64,000 bases of DNA from the NCBI GenBank assembly GCA_910574885.1, contig CAJTDD010000024.1, forward strand, positions 1 to 64,000, given 5' to 3'. Source of the DNA: Lachnospiraceae bacterium. Its GTDB lineage: Bacteria > Bacillota > Clostridia > Lachnospirales > Lachnospiraceae. How positions within the stretch are numbered: position 1 is the stretch's first letter; each line of letters starts with the position of its first letter. The notes beneath the pieces are model-generated. The model worked only from the letters and a program-made list of their open reading frames with translations, ran no database searches and had not been told where the DNA came from. Shown here one piece after another: positions 34,249 through 42,681 of this stretch. Position numbers and translations under genes: made by a program.

Positions 34249-35430
34249 TTACCCTATAGCCATCCGATAGATCTCTGCCATATCCTCCCGCCCCAGTTTC
34301 TTCACGATTCCAATCGTACGCGTATTCCCAAAACTGCATTTCTCCGCCAGTTCCAAAATTTGCTCCTTCGTAGGCTCAATGCCCAGTTCCCGCAGAGAAG
34401 TCGGCATCCCGATGCTCCGGTAAAAATCCTCCATAGCTTCAATCCCTGCAAGGGCAGTCTCTTCGGCAGAACTTTTTTCAGGAATCATCAAAACCTTTAC
34501 GGCAAGGCTTGCAAACCTGTCTGGGCGCGCCCTGTAAACATACCGCGCCCAGCTTCCCCAGATAGCGGCAAGACCTGCCCCGTGGATAACGTCGAACATG
34601 CCGCTCAGCTCATGCTCCAACTGGTGAGAAGCAAAGTCGCCTCCGTCAGTCCCGCACCCGGTCAGCCCGTTATGGGAAAGGCTAGAAGCCCACATGACTT
34701 CGGCGCGGGCCTCGTAGTTCTCAGGATCGTCCCTCAAGGTTCTTGCACTTTTTATTACCGTCCGCAGCAAAGCCTCGCTGATTCCGTCGGTCATCTCCAT
34801 ATTCGTCCCATGGTTTAAGTATCTCTCTAAAGTATGCATCATGATATCCACACATCCGCTCTGGGTCTGGTAATCCGGCAAAGTGCAGGTAAGTTCCGGA
34901 TTGAGGACGGCAAAACGGCAGCGGCAGTAATTACTGCTGTACCCACGTTTTATCCAGCCCGCTTCATTGGTAATGACAGAAGAATTGCTCATCTCGCTTC
35001 CGGCAGCGGCGATGGTAAGCACGGCGCCAATGGGAAGGCAGGCGGACGCCGTCCGTTTTCTGGCGTAGAAGTCCCAGACGTCCCCTTCGTTGGCCATTCC
35101 ATACCCGATTGCCTTTGCAGAATCAATGACGCTTCCGCCGCCAACTGCAAGGATGAAGTCCACGCCCTCCTGACGGGCAAGGGATATACCTTCCCGCACC
35201 TTAGAAAGACGCGGGTTAGGAACGACGCCGCCCAGTGAAATATAGGGGATTCCCTCTGCGTCCAGCGCCCCATAGACACGGTCTAAAAGCCCGGAGCGCA
35301 CAACGCTTCCGCCTCCATAATGGACGAGTACCTTCTGGCAGTTCAATTCTTTGATAAGCTTCCCGGTTTCTGATTCCGTGTTTCTGCCAAATACGACTTT
35401 AGTCGGGGCATAATATTCAAAGTTATGCAT
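34249..35430 (-). CDS. Iron-containing alcohol dehydrogenase (BdhA/YugJ type)
   Basis: The 393-residue group III dehydrogenase has the cofactor motif GGGSVIDSAKAIG and the metal-binding segments SGCVDIMMHTLERY (Asp and His) and FASHQLEHELSG...VIHGAGLAAI. It should reduce aldehydes to alcohols with NAD(P)H. It follows the MarR gene on the same strand with 58 bases between, so the two are probably co-transcribed and controlled by that repressor. Confidence 0.9.
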   Translation of the reverse strand: MHNFEYYAPTKVVFGRNTESETGKLIKELNCQKVLVHYGGGSVVRSGLLDRVYGALDAEGIPYISLGGVVPNPRLSKVREGISLARQEGVDFILAVGGGSVIDSAKAIGYGMANEGDVWDFYARKRTASACLPIGAVLTIAAAGSEMSNSSVITNEAGWIKRGYSSNYCRCRFAVLNPELTCTLPDYQTQSGCVDIMMHTLERYLNHGTNMEMTDGISEALLRTVIKSARTLRDDPENYEARAEVMWASSLSHNGLTGCGTDGGDFASHQLEHELSGMFDVIHGAGLAAIWGSWARYVYRARPDRFASLAVKVLMIPEKSSAEETALAGIEAMEDFYRSIGMPTSLRELGIEPTKEQILELAEKCSFGNTRTIGIVKKLGREDMAEIYRMAIG

Positions 35431-35488
35431 AGATTTAACCTCCTACTGTTTTTTTATATTCTCAAGAGCCAATATAGGCCCGTAAGAT

Positions 35489-35947
35489 TTAGCTCAGTTT
35501 CCTGCACATATCCTGAATCAGGTTTTCATACCTGAGTATGGTGCGAATGTCCTCCTCGCTGAAATTTTCGTCCAGATAGGCAGTGATTTCCTTACTGCGC
35601 AGCCTGTCATATTCCAGATATTCCCCATAGACCCTGTTACCGTCGTCGGTCAGAGAAATAACAGAATACCGTTTGTCCTGAGGGTCTTTATCTTTCCGGA
35701 TGAATCCCTTTTTCATCAGCCGTCCCGCAATCTGGGTGGCGGCTCCCTGGGTGATGTTCATTTTCCTGGCAATCTCGCTCATGGTAAGAGAGTTGTCCGG
35801 ACCGATATATAGAAGAAAATGCATTTCCCGCAGGTATAATTTCTGACCTTTTACATATTCGCGGTCCGTATACATGTAATTGTGGTAAGCAAGAGTTGCG
35901 TTACGTGTGGCTGTGATTAATTCTTTCGTCAGGTCTATATCCTTCAT
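35489..35947 (-). CDS. MarR-family transcriptional regulator
   Basis: The 152-residue protein has the MarR winged helix: SEIARKMNITQGAATQIAGRLMKKGFI, then the wing KDPQDKRYSVISLTDDG. ATG 35947 is chosen because AAGGAG lies six bases upstream; an in-frame TTG at 35953 is nearer. It is divergent from the nucleoside/ECF operon, and two palindromes with the same half-site lie in the shared intergenic region, so it very likely represses that operon and itself. The ligand is unknown. Confidence 0.9.
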   Translation of the reverse strand: MKDIDLTKELITATRNATLAYHNYMYTDREYVKGQKLYLREMHFLLYIGPDNSLTMSEIARKMNITQGAATQIAGRLMKKGFIRKDKDPQDKRYSVISLTDDGNRVYGEYLEYDRLRSKEITAYLDENFSEEDIRTILRYENLIQDMCRKLS

Positions 35948-35993
35948 GGTCAACTCCTTTTTGTGTAATTTGCTGAAATAATAAAAATAATGT

Positions 35994-36021
35994 TTGACAA
36001 GCCATACAAAAGTGATATAAT
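35994..36021 (+). promoter_or_regulatory. Promoter of the EFR1/nucleoside hydrolase/ECF operon
   Basis: Consensus TTGACA (35994-35999) and TATAAT (36016-36021) are separated by 16 bases. The first MarR-type palindrome begins three bases downstream of the -10. Confidence 0.75.
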
Positions 36022-36023
36022 TA

Positions 36024-36038
36024 CTTTAGAATCTAAAG
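36024..36038. promoter_or_regulatory. MarR-type operator 1
   Basis: CTTTAGAATCTAAAG is a perfect palindrome about one central base. It spans the start point of the rightward promoter. The half-site ACTTTAG is shared with operator 2. Confidence 0.7.
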
Positions 36039-36054
36039 CAACTATTTACCAGTC

Positions 36055-36110
36055 TGCATGAATCCTAACTCTATTTTAATGTACAATTTGGATTTATGCA
36101 ATAATTTTTA
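36055..36110 (+). promoter_or_regulatory. Attenuator-like leader hairpin
   Basis: TGCATGAATCC (36055-36065) pairs with GGATTTATGCA (36090-36100) with one G-U pair around a 24-base loop, followed by AATAATTTTTAAT. It lies in the leader between the two operators and could cause early termination. Confidence 0.45.
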
Positions 36111-36112
36111 AT

Positions 36113-36139
36113 CAATTACTTTAGGTACTAAAGTAATTG
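36113..36139. promoter_or_regulatory. MarR-type operator 2
   Basis: CAATTACTTTAG and CTAAAGTAATTG are perfect 12-base inverted arms around GTA. It ends just before the ribosome site GAAAGGAGG of the first gene, about 100 bases downstream of the -10, where a bound repressor could block elongation. Confidence 0.75.
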
Positions 36140-36152
36140 CGAAAGGAGGAAT

Positions 36153-36962
36153 GTGATGATTTTCTATTTTTCAGGAACAGGAAATTCTGCGGCTGTGGCA
36201 AAGATAGCAGCCAGAGAGCTTGGAGACCAGGCCGTGGATATCATCGGGAAACGGGCTGAAGATTATGATTTATCCAGCGAGGAATATCTGGGATTTGTAT
36301 TCCCGATTTATGCATGGGCCGCGCCGGAAGTCATGCAGCAGTTTGCACAGGGGATTGGGCGGACGGATGCGTACACATTTGCTGTGGGGACGTTCAGCAA
36401 TGTGGCGGGTATGGCGCTTGAGCAGTTTTCGGAGATTGTGCCGTTAAAGGGCGGGTTCGGGATTGTGATGCCGGATAATTATCCGGTGACAGACCATATC
36501 ATTGACACGAAGGAAAGCGCTATGGAAAAACTTTGTAAGGCCAAGGAGCGGGTTGCGGACGTGGTCAGGCGCATTAAGTGCAAGGAGGAGGTCTTTGACG
36601 TAAAGCGGGGAGAAGACGCACGGGATAATACTTATCTGAAAGCCCCGGTATTCAACGCCGAATGGAGGAAGACGAAACCCTACCACGTTTCGGACGCTTG
36701 TATCGGCTGCGGGCTGTGCCAGCGGAAATGTCCGGCAGAGGCAATCCGGATGGAGGATGGGAAGCCAATCTGGGTCAAAGAGGATTGCTATCTGTGTATG
36801 GCATGCCTGAATTACTGCCCTGTAGAAGCAATTGACTATGGTATACATAGCAGCGGCAGATGGAGATATTATTTCAAAGGTTTTTCAGAAGAAAATTATA
36901 TTAGGGAGGGAGAGAAACATGAAACGAATACCGATACTGATGGACTGCGACCCAGGGCATGA
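36153..36962 (+). CDS. EFR1-type flavodoxin-ferredoxin fusion protein
   Basis: The 269-residue protein has a flavodoxin-like N-terminus (FYFSGTGNSAAVA, FPIYAWAAPEVM) and a C-terminal pair of [4Fe-4S] motifs (CIGCGLCQRKCP at about 188 and CYLCMACLNYCP at about 218). This is the EFR1 family of anaerobe electron carriers. Its last 44 bases overlap the next gene in another frame, so translation is coupled. Why an electron carrier heads a nucleoside operon is not clear. Confidence 0.9.
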   Translation: MMIFYFSGTGNSAAVAKIAARELGDQAVDIIGKRAEDYDLSSEEYLGFVFPIYAWAAPEVMQQFAQGIGRTDAYTFAVGTFSNVAGMALEQFSEIVPLKGGFGIVMPDNYPVTDHIIDTKESAMEKLCKAKERVADVVRRIKCKEEVFDVKRGEDARDNTYLKAPVFNAEWRKTKPYHVSDACIGCGLCQRKCPAEAIRMEDGKPIWVKEDCYLCMACLNYCPVEAIDYGIHSSGRWRYYFKGFSEENYIREGEKHETNTDTDGLRPRA

Positions 36963-37872
36963 CGACGCCATTGCCATTATCTTAGCCCTGTCATCTGAGA
37001 AGCTTAACGTGCTCGGCATTACGACTGCCTGTGGGAACCAGACCATTGAGAAGACCACGAAAAATGCCCAAGGAATCTGTGAATTCTTAGGGCGCAGGGA
37101 CATCCCGATTGCCAAGGGGCGCAATGCGCCGCTCCTTACGCCGGTCTATACGGCGGGAATCGCCCATGGGGAAAGCGGGCTGGACGGCCCTAAGCTTCCG
37201 GAGCCTGTGGCGCCTTTGCAGGAAGAAAGCGCAGTTGTTTTTATGGCGAAGAAGATTGAAAGCGCCGATGAACCGGTAACATTGGTCCCTACAGGACCGT
37301 TGACCAATATTGCCACGCTGATTCTGTGTTATCCCCATCTGATTCCAAAGATAGGCCAGATTGTCCTGATGGGCGGCTCTATTGTCAGCGGGTGCAGCGG
37401 GAGAGGGGCGTCGGAGTTCAATATCATGGTGGACCCCTATGCGGCAGACATCGTGTTTACTTCGGGAGTCCCGATTGTGATGATGGGGCTGGACGTTACG
37501 AATTACACAACCATTGGATTCGATGAAAAAGAGAAGTTCCGGGCAGCCGGCCGTGTGGGGACGCTGGTAGCGGATCTGGCAGACTTCTTCGGGCGAGGGT
37601 TCGAGATGGTGGGATGGTGCGGCGTACCTGTCCATGATGCCTGTACGGTTGCCTACCTGATTGATCCGTCGCTGTTTACCATGAAAGAGATGAATGTCCG
37701 GATTGATTTGACCGGTGAATTTACTATGGGCAGTACGGTTGGGGATTACTGCGGGGCAGAGGGCCGGGAGGCCAACGCCCTTGTGGGGATTTCCTCTGAC
37801 AGGGAACGGTTCGTGGAGCTTTTGCTCAATGCATGTGCAAGTTATGGGAAAGGAGACAAGGAGGATGAGTAG
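36919..37872 (+). CDS. Inosine-uridine-type nucleoside hydrolase
   Basis: From ATG 36919 (GGGAGGGAGAG upstream) this is 317 residues. It has the calcium/ribose motif DCDPGHDDAIAI, the VPTGPLTNIATL block and the late metal/base histidine-aspartate VPVHDACTVAYL. All catalytic positions look intact. It should cleave nucleosides to ribose and base in the cytoplasm, working with the ECF importer downstream. Confidence 0.92.
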   Translation: MKRIPILMDCDPGHDDAIAIILALSSEKLNVLGITTACGNQTIEKTTKNAQGICEFLGRRDIPIAKGRNAPLLTPVYTAGIAHGESGLDGPKLPEPVAPLQEESAVVFMAKKIESADEPVTLVPTGPLTNIATLILCYPHLIPKIGQIVLMGGSIVSGCSGRGASEFNIMVDPYAADIVFTSGVPIVMMGLDVTNYTTIGFDEKEKFRAAGRVGTLVADLADFFGRGFEMVGWCGVPVHDACTVAYLIDPSLFTMKEMNVRIDLTGEFTMGSTVGDYCGAEGREANALVGISSDRERFVELLLNACASYGKGDKEDE

Positions 37873-38788
37873 AATACCGGTTTTAATAGACACAGACGGC
37901 CAGATGGACAGCCTGTGGGGGATGATTCTGGCGAAACGGTTACTGGATGTGAAGGCTGTGACGGTATGTTCCGGGAAAAATGACAATCCGGAGCATGCAT
38001 TTTCAAATGCAGCGGGATTTGCTGCCATGGCGGGGCTGGACTTTAAGATTTCGGCGGGCAGCAAAAGGGCGGTGCTGACGAAGGGAAAGCCGTCTCAGAC
38101 GAAGTATCTGCCTGACGGGAAATGTGGGATGCCCCTTCCGGGAAAGAGTGCGGAGTATGAGGAACTTCCGGCATGGGACAGAATCTATGAGACGGCAAAA
38201 GCGTTTGGTAAGGAGTTGGTGGTTCTCTGCTTCGGCCCAATGACGAATCTGGCGATTGCGATTTTCAAATATCCGGAAATCTGCCAGATGATACGCAAGG
38301 TCGCATTTGTGGGAGGGAGTTACGACTTTGGAGATGTGTCTGCCGTGGCGGAGGCTAATATGGCAACAGACCCGGAGGCGGCGCGGGCAGTATTCCAGAG
38401 CGGAATCCGGATGGAGATGTACGGCCTTCACGTGGAGCTTAAATCGGCTCTTTCTAATGCCGAGATTGGCAGAATTGTAGACGGAGCAAACGGGCCGTAT
38501 ACCACGGCGTTTGCCATGAGCGGGATGTCGCACAAGCCTGGGGAACCCATCTACTACGGCCCTGCGCTGGCTGCAATGGGGCTTGGCATGCCGGAAACAA
38601 TTACATTTGAGCGAAGAAATATTTTCATAGAGACGAGAAGCGACGTCTGCCGGGGAAGGGTCGTCCCGCTGACCATGTACACGCCCCTTGGCTATCCTAA
38701 GGATACGAAGGTCGCCATGGAGCTTCACAAGGAGGCCTATATCGAACTGCTGAAAAATACGCTGGCGTCCTATGAGACAATCGACTGA
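37865..38788 (+). CDS. Degenerate nucleoside-hydrolase paralog
   Basis: The 307-residue protein starts at ATG 37865, overlapping its intact neighbour by eight bases. It keeps the family fold (IPVLIDTDG, LCFGPMTNLAIAI) but the metal motif reads DTDGQMDSLWG: the second Asp of the DD pair is Ser and PGH is changed. The late HD pair is YG (IYYGPALAAMG). Hydrolysis by the usual mechanism is therefore unlikely. It may bind or regulate, or act on another substrate. The frame is intact and well translated, so it is not simple decay. Confidence 0.82.
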   Translation: MSRIPVLIDTDGQMDSLWGMILAKRLLDVKAVTVCSGKNDNPEHAFSNAAGFAAMAGLDFKISAGSKRAVLTKGKPSQTKYLPDGKCGMPLPGKSAEYEELPAWDRIYETAKAFGKELVVLCFGPMTNLAIAIFKYPEICQMIRKVAFVGGSYDFGDVSAVAEANMATDPEAARAVFQSGIRMEMYGLHVELKSALSNAEIGRIVDGANGPYTTAFAMSGMSHKPGEPIYYGPALAAMGLGMPETITFERRNIFIETRSDVCRGRVVPLTMYTPLGYPKDTKVAMELHKEAYIELLKNTLASYETID

Positions 38789-38811
38789 TGAAGGAAAGGG
38801 GGAATGAGACG

Positions 38812-39435
38812 ATGGGCAAGAAGAAAAAAAAGAAAATGGACAATATGACAAAACTCTTGATTCCATTGGCGGTGGCAATCAATATGCTGGCTTACAATGT
38901 GCTGTATTCTACGACGATGGTAATTCTGGGGGATTCCATCGGGACAATTCTGGTGGGAGCCATCTGCGGGCCGGGACCGGGGGCTGTGGTAGGGATATTG
39001 TCGAATCTGGTCAATGTCGTCAAGAATCCGGTCATGATTGTTATGCTGCCGCTAAATGTGGCGTTCGGGGTGGTTTCCGGTTATCTTTCAAAGAAGAAGA
39101 TATTCTTACGTCTCTGGAAAGCGGTTTTATGTACGCCGATTTACGGGTTTATCGGAGGATGGCTCAGCGGAAGCATTATTTTTCTTGCCATGGGCGGTGA
39201 TTTTTGGGGAAATATGGCGAGCGTTTTCGTGGGGATACCGCTGTTCAATGCGGGCGTGCCCAAGTATTTTGCAATGGCAATCGGGCAGCTTTTGTTCGAC
39301 TGTATCGACAAGGTGGTCTGCCTGATTCTGGTCTGCCTGATTATCCGGTCGCTTCCAGACCGATTTTTAATAAAATTGCCTTATGGGAAGTATGTGACCA
39401 GCAAACAGTATGACGAATCAGAGATAGAATTTTAG
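38812..39435 (+). CDS. ECF transporter substrate-binding (S) component
   Basis: The 207-residue membrane protein has a poly-Lys start (MGKKKKKKMDN) and about six membrane segments, with small-residue-rich helices typical of ECF S components (VGAICGPGPGAVVGILSN). ATG 38812 is preferred because AAGGGGG is correctly spaced; ATG 38788 overlaps the previous stop. With nucleoside hydrolases upstream, a nucleoside or base is the probable substrate, which is inference from context. Confidence 0.8.
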   Translation: MGKKKKKKMDNMTKLLIPLAVAINMLAYNVLYSTTMVILGDSIGTILVGAICGPGPGAVVGILSNLVNVVKNPVMIVMLPLNVAFGVVSGYLSKKKIFLRLWKAVLCTPIYGFIGGWLSGSIIFLAMGGDFWGNMASVFVGIPLFNAGVPKYFAMAIGQLLFDCIDKVVCLILVCLIIRSLPDRFLIKLPYGKYVTSKQYDESEIEF

Positions 39436-39452
39436 CGGAAGGGGGTAGTATT

Positions 39453-40250
39453 ATGACAGAGCAGGATTTTATTGAGAGTTTCAGGCGTTATCAGAAGAAA
39501 AATAATTGGTGGTGTGATTTTCATCCTGTCGCAAAACTGGTATTCTGCCTTGCGTTTGGGTTTATGTCGTTGATTGTCTTTAAATGGCAGGTAGGGCTTG
39601 CAATTTTTCTTCTGGCAGGAATCATTGCCGTCCAGACGCCGGCGAGGAAGACCTATTTTGTTACACTGGGCGTCATGTTCGTAGTGGGATGCCTGTTTAC
39701 CGTAATCGTGCGGCTCTATGTACATATGGGAGACCCGGGGCCGGCGGCGTTCTATCTGTTTGGGAAGGCAGTTCCGGTGTCGGCTGTCATTAGTTGTCTG
39801 GATTTGATTTTTATGATTGAAGGTTTTTTGGGGATATTCATGACATTTTTCCTGACGACGGAAATGAGAGATTTATGTTACAGCCTGGAACAGATTGGTA
39901 TGTCTCCTTCCGCAACATTTATGGTGCTGTCTACATTTTCGGGAATCGCGTCGATTAAGGAGAAGCTTGGCTGTGTGCGGGAGAGCCAGCGGGCGAGAGG
40001 GATTGAGACAGAAGGAAATCTGATTGTGAAAATCAAATCCATTCTTCCTGTGCTGTTCCCGGTTATCATCAGCTCCATGACAGGGGTAGAGGATCGGACG
40101 CTGGCGATGGATGCCAGGGCATTTTCCGCAAAAGGGAAACATACGGCGCTCCGCAAAGTAGCGCCTGCGAAAATGTCCGAGAAAATAATCGCAGGCCTTG
40201 CAGTTGTCTTTTGTATTGCGGGGAGTGTCGCGGGCAGGATGTATTTGTAG
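39453..40250 (+). CDS. ECF transporter transmembrane (T) component
   Basis: The 265-residue protein has membrane segments in the first half and a cytoplasmic helical part with the two Ala-Arg coupling motifs: ESQRARGIETEG and AMDARAFSAKGK. These helices connect the S component to the two ATPases. It is the EcfT (CbiQ-like) scaffold. Confidence 0.9.
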   Translation: MTEQDFIESFRRYQKKNNWWCDFHPVAKLVFCLAFGFMSLIVFKWQVGLAIFLLAGIIAVQTPARKTYFVTLGVMFVVGCLFTVIVRLYVHMGDPGPAAFYLFGKAVPVSAVISCLDLIFMIEGFLGIFMTFFLTTEMRDLCYSLEQIGMSPSATFMVLSTFSGIASIKEKLGCVRESQRARGIETEGNLIVKIKSILPVLFPVIISSMTGVEDRTLAMDARAFSAKGKHTALRKVAPAKMSEKIIAGLAVVFCIAGSVAGRMYL

Positions 40251-40266
40251 ATGGAGGGTTTGGATT

Positions 40267-41136
40267 ATGGGTGTTTGTATTGAGTTTCAGGATGTATCCT
40301 ATGCCTATCCGCTGACAAAAAAGGCAGCGGTGCGGCATTTGAACTGTAAATTAGAAACTGGGAAATGCTATGGCGTGATTGGACCGAATGCAGGGGGAAA
40401 GACGACGTTCTGTAACCTGATGCGGGGGCTTTGTCCCAATTTTTACGGCGGGATTTTAAAAGGTTCGGTATTGGTCAACGGGAAAAATCTTCTGGAATGG
40501 GAAGATGAGGAGTTGAGCGTGCAGGTGGGATATGTATTTCAGGACCCCTTCGCCCAGGTCAGCGGAATCAAGGAGACGGTATTTGAAGAGATTGGTATGG
40601 GGCTTGAAAATCTTGGGATGGAAGCCGAGGAGATGATTGCACGGATTGTGGAGATTGCCAAAATGGTCCATGTGGATATGCTTTTGCAGAAGAATCCGTT
40701 GGCGCTGTCGGGCGGTCAATGCCAGAGGGTGGCGTTTGCGTCTATTCTGGCACTTGACTCGGATATCATCGTGATAGACGAACCTACCAGCCAGCTTGAT
40801 CCGGAGGCGAGCAACGATGTGTTTGAAATTATTGACCTGTTGAAGAGGCAGGGGAAGACGGTCATTATTGCGGAGCATAAGGTTGATTTGTTAGCGGAAT
40901 ATTGCGACGAGATTATTGCGATTGCAGGAGGAAGCATCATTGCGATGGGCGGGGCCAAGGAGGTTCTTTCGGATGCCATCCTGCGCGATAACGGTGTGCG
41001 GATTCCACAGGTGGTCAGCCTGGCCCTGGAGCTTGAGAAGGCAGGAAAGGCTTTTGGGGAAATCCCGATTACGATGGAGGAGACGATTACCATGCTAAAA
41101 GAGAGGATGAAGGAGGGGAGAAGTAATGGCAATTAA
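40267..41136 (+). CDS. ECF transporter ATPase 1
   Basis: From ATG 40267 (GGAGGG eight bases upstream) the protein is 289 residues. It has Walker A GPNAGGKTT, Q-loop VFQDPFAQ, an intact signature LSGGQCQRVAFA, Walker B IIVIDEPTSQLDPE and switch IAEHKVD. It is the fully canonical ATPase of the pair. Its end overlaps the second ATPase gene by 11 bases. Confidence 0.92.
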   Translation: MGVCIEFQDVSYAYPLTKKAAVRHLNCKLETGKCYGVIGPNAGGKTTFCNLMRGLCPNFYGGILKGSVLVNGKNLLEWEDEELSVQVGYVFQDPFAQVSGIKETVFEEIGMGLENLGMEAEEMIARIVEIAKMVHVDMLLQKNPLALSGGQCQRVAFASILALDSDIIVIDEPTSQLDPEASNDVFEIIDLLKRQGKTVIIAEHKVDLLAEYCDEIIAIAGGSIIAMGGAKEVLSDAILRDNGVRIPQVVSLALELEKAGKAFGEIPITMEETITMLKERMKEGRSNGN

Positions 41137-41935
41137 AGTAGAAAATATTACGTTTTCCTATCCGGACAGCTCTGTTATGGCGGTGGAAAATGTTTCCATG
41201 ACCATTGAAAAAGGAGAACGAGTCGCGATTATTGGGCAGAACGGAGCGGGAAAGTCTACCACGGTAAAGCTGATGAATAATATTTACAAGCCGACCAGAG
41301 GGAGGATTACGGTTGACGGGATTGATACGAAGGAGCAGACGACGGCGCAGATTGCTTCCCATGTAGGGTATGTTTTCCAGAATCCAAACGACCAGATTTT
41401 CAATGACGACGTGGTCAGGGAGATTGAATATGTGCTCCGTTACTGGAAACTGCCAAAGGAGGAGATTAGAAGGCGCAGGGAGGAGGCAATCGACGTGACG
41501 GGCATCCGGCCCTACCTGGAGACTCATCCCTTCGATATCCCTCTTCCTATCCGGAAGTTTTTGACTATTGCGGTGGTGGTGGCCGTAAGTCCGGATTATG
41601 TTATCCTGGATGAACCGACGGCGGGACAGGATTTGTGGGGATGTGCGCAGCTTAAAACGGTTATGGACTATCTTCAGGATAAAGGAAAGGCTGTGCTAAC
41701 CATTTCCCATGATATGGAATATGTGGCGGAGAATTTTGACCGGATCATCGTGATGGCCCATAAAAATGTGATTGCCGACGGGAATAAAAAGGATATCCTT
41801 TACCAGCCAGACGTTTTAAAAGAAGCTCATGTGAAGCCGCCGCTTTCGGCGCAGATTGCGCAGGCGATGGGGATTCGGGGAAAAGTATTGAACTTGAAAG
41901 AGCTGGCGGCTGCGGTTAATCTGGAAAAACAATAG
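41126..41935 (+). CDS. ECF transporter ATPase 2, degenerate signature motif
   Basis: The 269-residue protein has Walker A GQNGAGKST, Q-loop VFQNPNDQ, Walker B YVILDEPTAGQD and switch TISHDMEY. Where LSGGQ/LGKGE should be, it reads DIPLPIRKFLTIA, so the signature glycines are missing. In an ABC heterodimer this leaves one canonical and one degenerate ATP site. ECF ATPase pairs normally both keep a signature, so this is unusual. Confidence 0.88.
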   Translation: MAIKVENITFSYPDSSVMAVENVSMTIEKGERVAIIGQNGAGKSTTVKLMNNIYKPTRGRITVDGIDTKEQTTAQIASHVGYVFQNPNDQIFNDDVVREIEYVLRYWKLPKEEIRRRREEAIDVTGIRPYLETHPFDIPLPIRKFLTIAVVVAVSPDYVILDEPTAGQDLWGCAQLKTVMDYLQDKGKAVLTISHDMEYVAENFDRIIVMAHKNVIADGNKKDILYQPDVLKEAHVKPPLSAQIAQAMGIRGKVLNLKELAAAVNLEKQ

Positions 41936-42022
41936 AGCTGTTTGAGAAAAAATATCTTGCAATATAGGCTGGTTTGGGCTAAACTATTTAATATGCCAGA
42001 GATGCCAGTTAGTGGCTTATAG

Positions 42023-42074
42023 AGATGGGGTTGTCGGGAAACGAACGATTGTTTTCCGGACAGCCCCATCTTTG
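42023..42074 (+). terminator. Rho-independent terminator of the ECF operon
   Basis: AGATGGGGTTGTCGGGAAA and TTTTCCGGACAGCCCCATCT form a long stem with G-U pairs, followed by TTTG. Confidence 0.8.
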
Positions 42075-42129
42075 TAAATTGCCTTTGGATGAACGGCAAA
42101 ATGATAAAGTGGGACAGAAGGAGGAGACT

Positions 42130-42609
42130 ATGCGCAGGGCAGACCGTGAAGTAAAGGATTGTAAAGAAATCCATCAAATACTTGAGTCATGCAAGGTATG
42201 CAGGCTTGGGATAATGGATGAGGGGAAGGTTTATATCGTACCCATGAATTATGGATATGAATACGAAGAGGGAAAACTGGTACTATATTTCCACGGAGCG
42301 AGAGAAGGGAAGAAGCTAAGGCTTCTCGGGGAGAATCCGTCCGTTGGAATCGAGATGGACGGAGAGCATGAATTAGTGGCAGGAAGTACGGCCTGCCAGT
42401 ACAGTTACTGTTATGCAAGCATTATCGGAGACGGAAAGGCAGAGATCATCACGGACTTGGAAGAGAAATCAAAGGCTCTGGCACTCATCATGAAGCATCA
42501 GACGGGAGAATGGTTTGCGGAACTGGAGACGAACCTGAAACTTGGGCAGACGGTAGGGATCATCCGTGTGGAGGTGGATGAATTTAGTTGTAAGCGCCAC
42601 TATAAGTAA
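42130..42609 (+). CDS. PNPOx-family flavin-binding protein (NimA-like)
   Basis: The 159-residue protein begins MRRADREVKD and has the split-barrel flavin-binding pattern of the pyridoxamine-phosphate-oxidase-like family (CRLGIMDEGKVYIVPMNYGY, LYFHGAREGKKL). AAGGAGGAG precedes ATG 42130. Relatives include 5-nitroimidazole reductases (Nim), but the family is broad and substrate is not determined. It stands alone between a terminator and the ior promoter. Confidence 0.85.
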   Translation: MRRADREVKDCKEIHQILESCKVCRLGIMDEGKVYIVPMNYGYEYEEGKLVLYFHGAREGKKLRLLGENPSVGIEMDGEHELVAGSTACQYSYCYASIIGDGKAEIITDLEEKSKALALIMKHQTGEWFAELETNLKLGQTVGIIRVEVDEFSCKRHYK

Positions 42610-42623
42610 CATTAAATTAATGC

Positions 42624-42652
42624 TTTAAGCTGTGAAAGTATTGTGGTATACT
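42624..42652 (+). promoter_or_regulatory. Promoter of the iorAB-paaK-ACT operon
   Basis: TATACT at 42647 has a TGG extension (TGGTATACT); the -35 at 17 bases is a weak TTTAAG. Confidence 0.55.
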
Positions 42653-42681
42653 ATAAAAGATACGAAAGGATGGAAGATAGA

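Noticed and set aside
37087..38064. Long minus-strand open frame of 325 codons
   Set aside because: It lies antisense to the two nucleoside-hydrolase genes, has no ribosome site and its translation is rich in Pro, His, Arg and Cys without family resemblance.
38003..38878. Minus-strand open frame of 291 codons
   Set aside because: It overlaps the degenerate nucleoside hydrolase in antisense and has unlikely composition.
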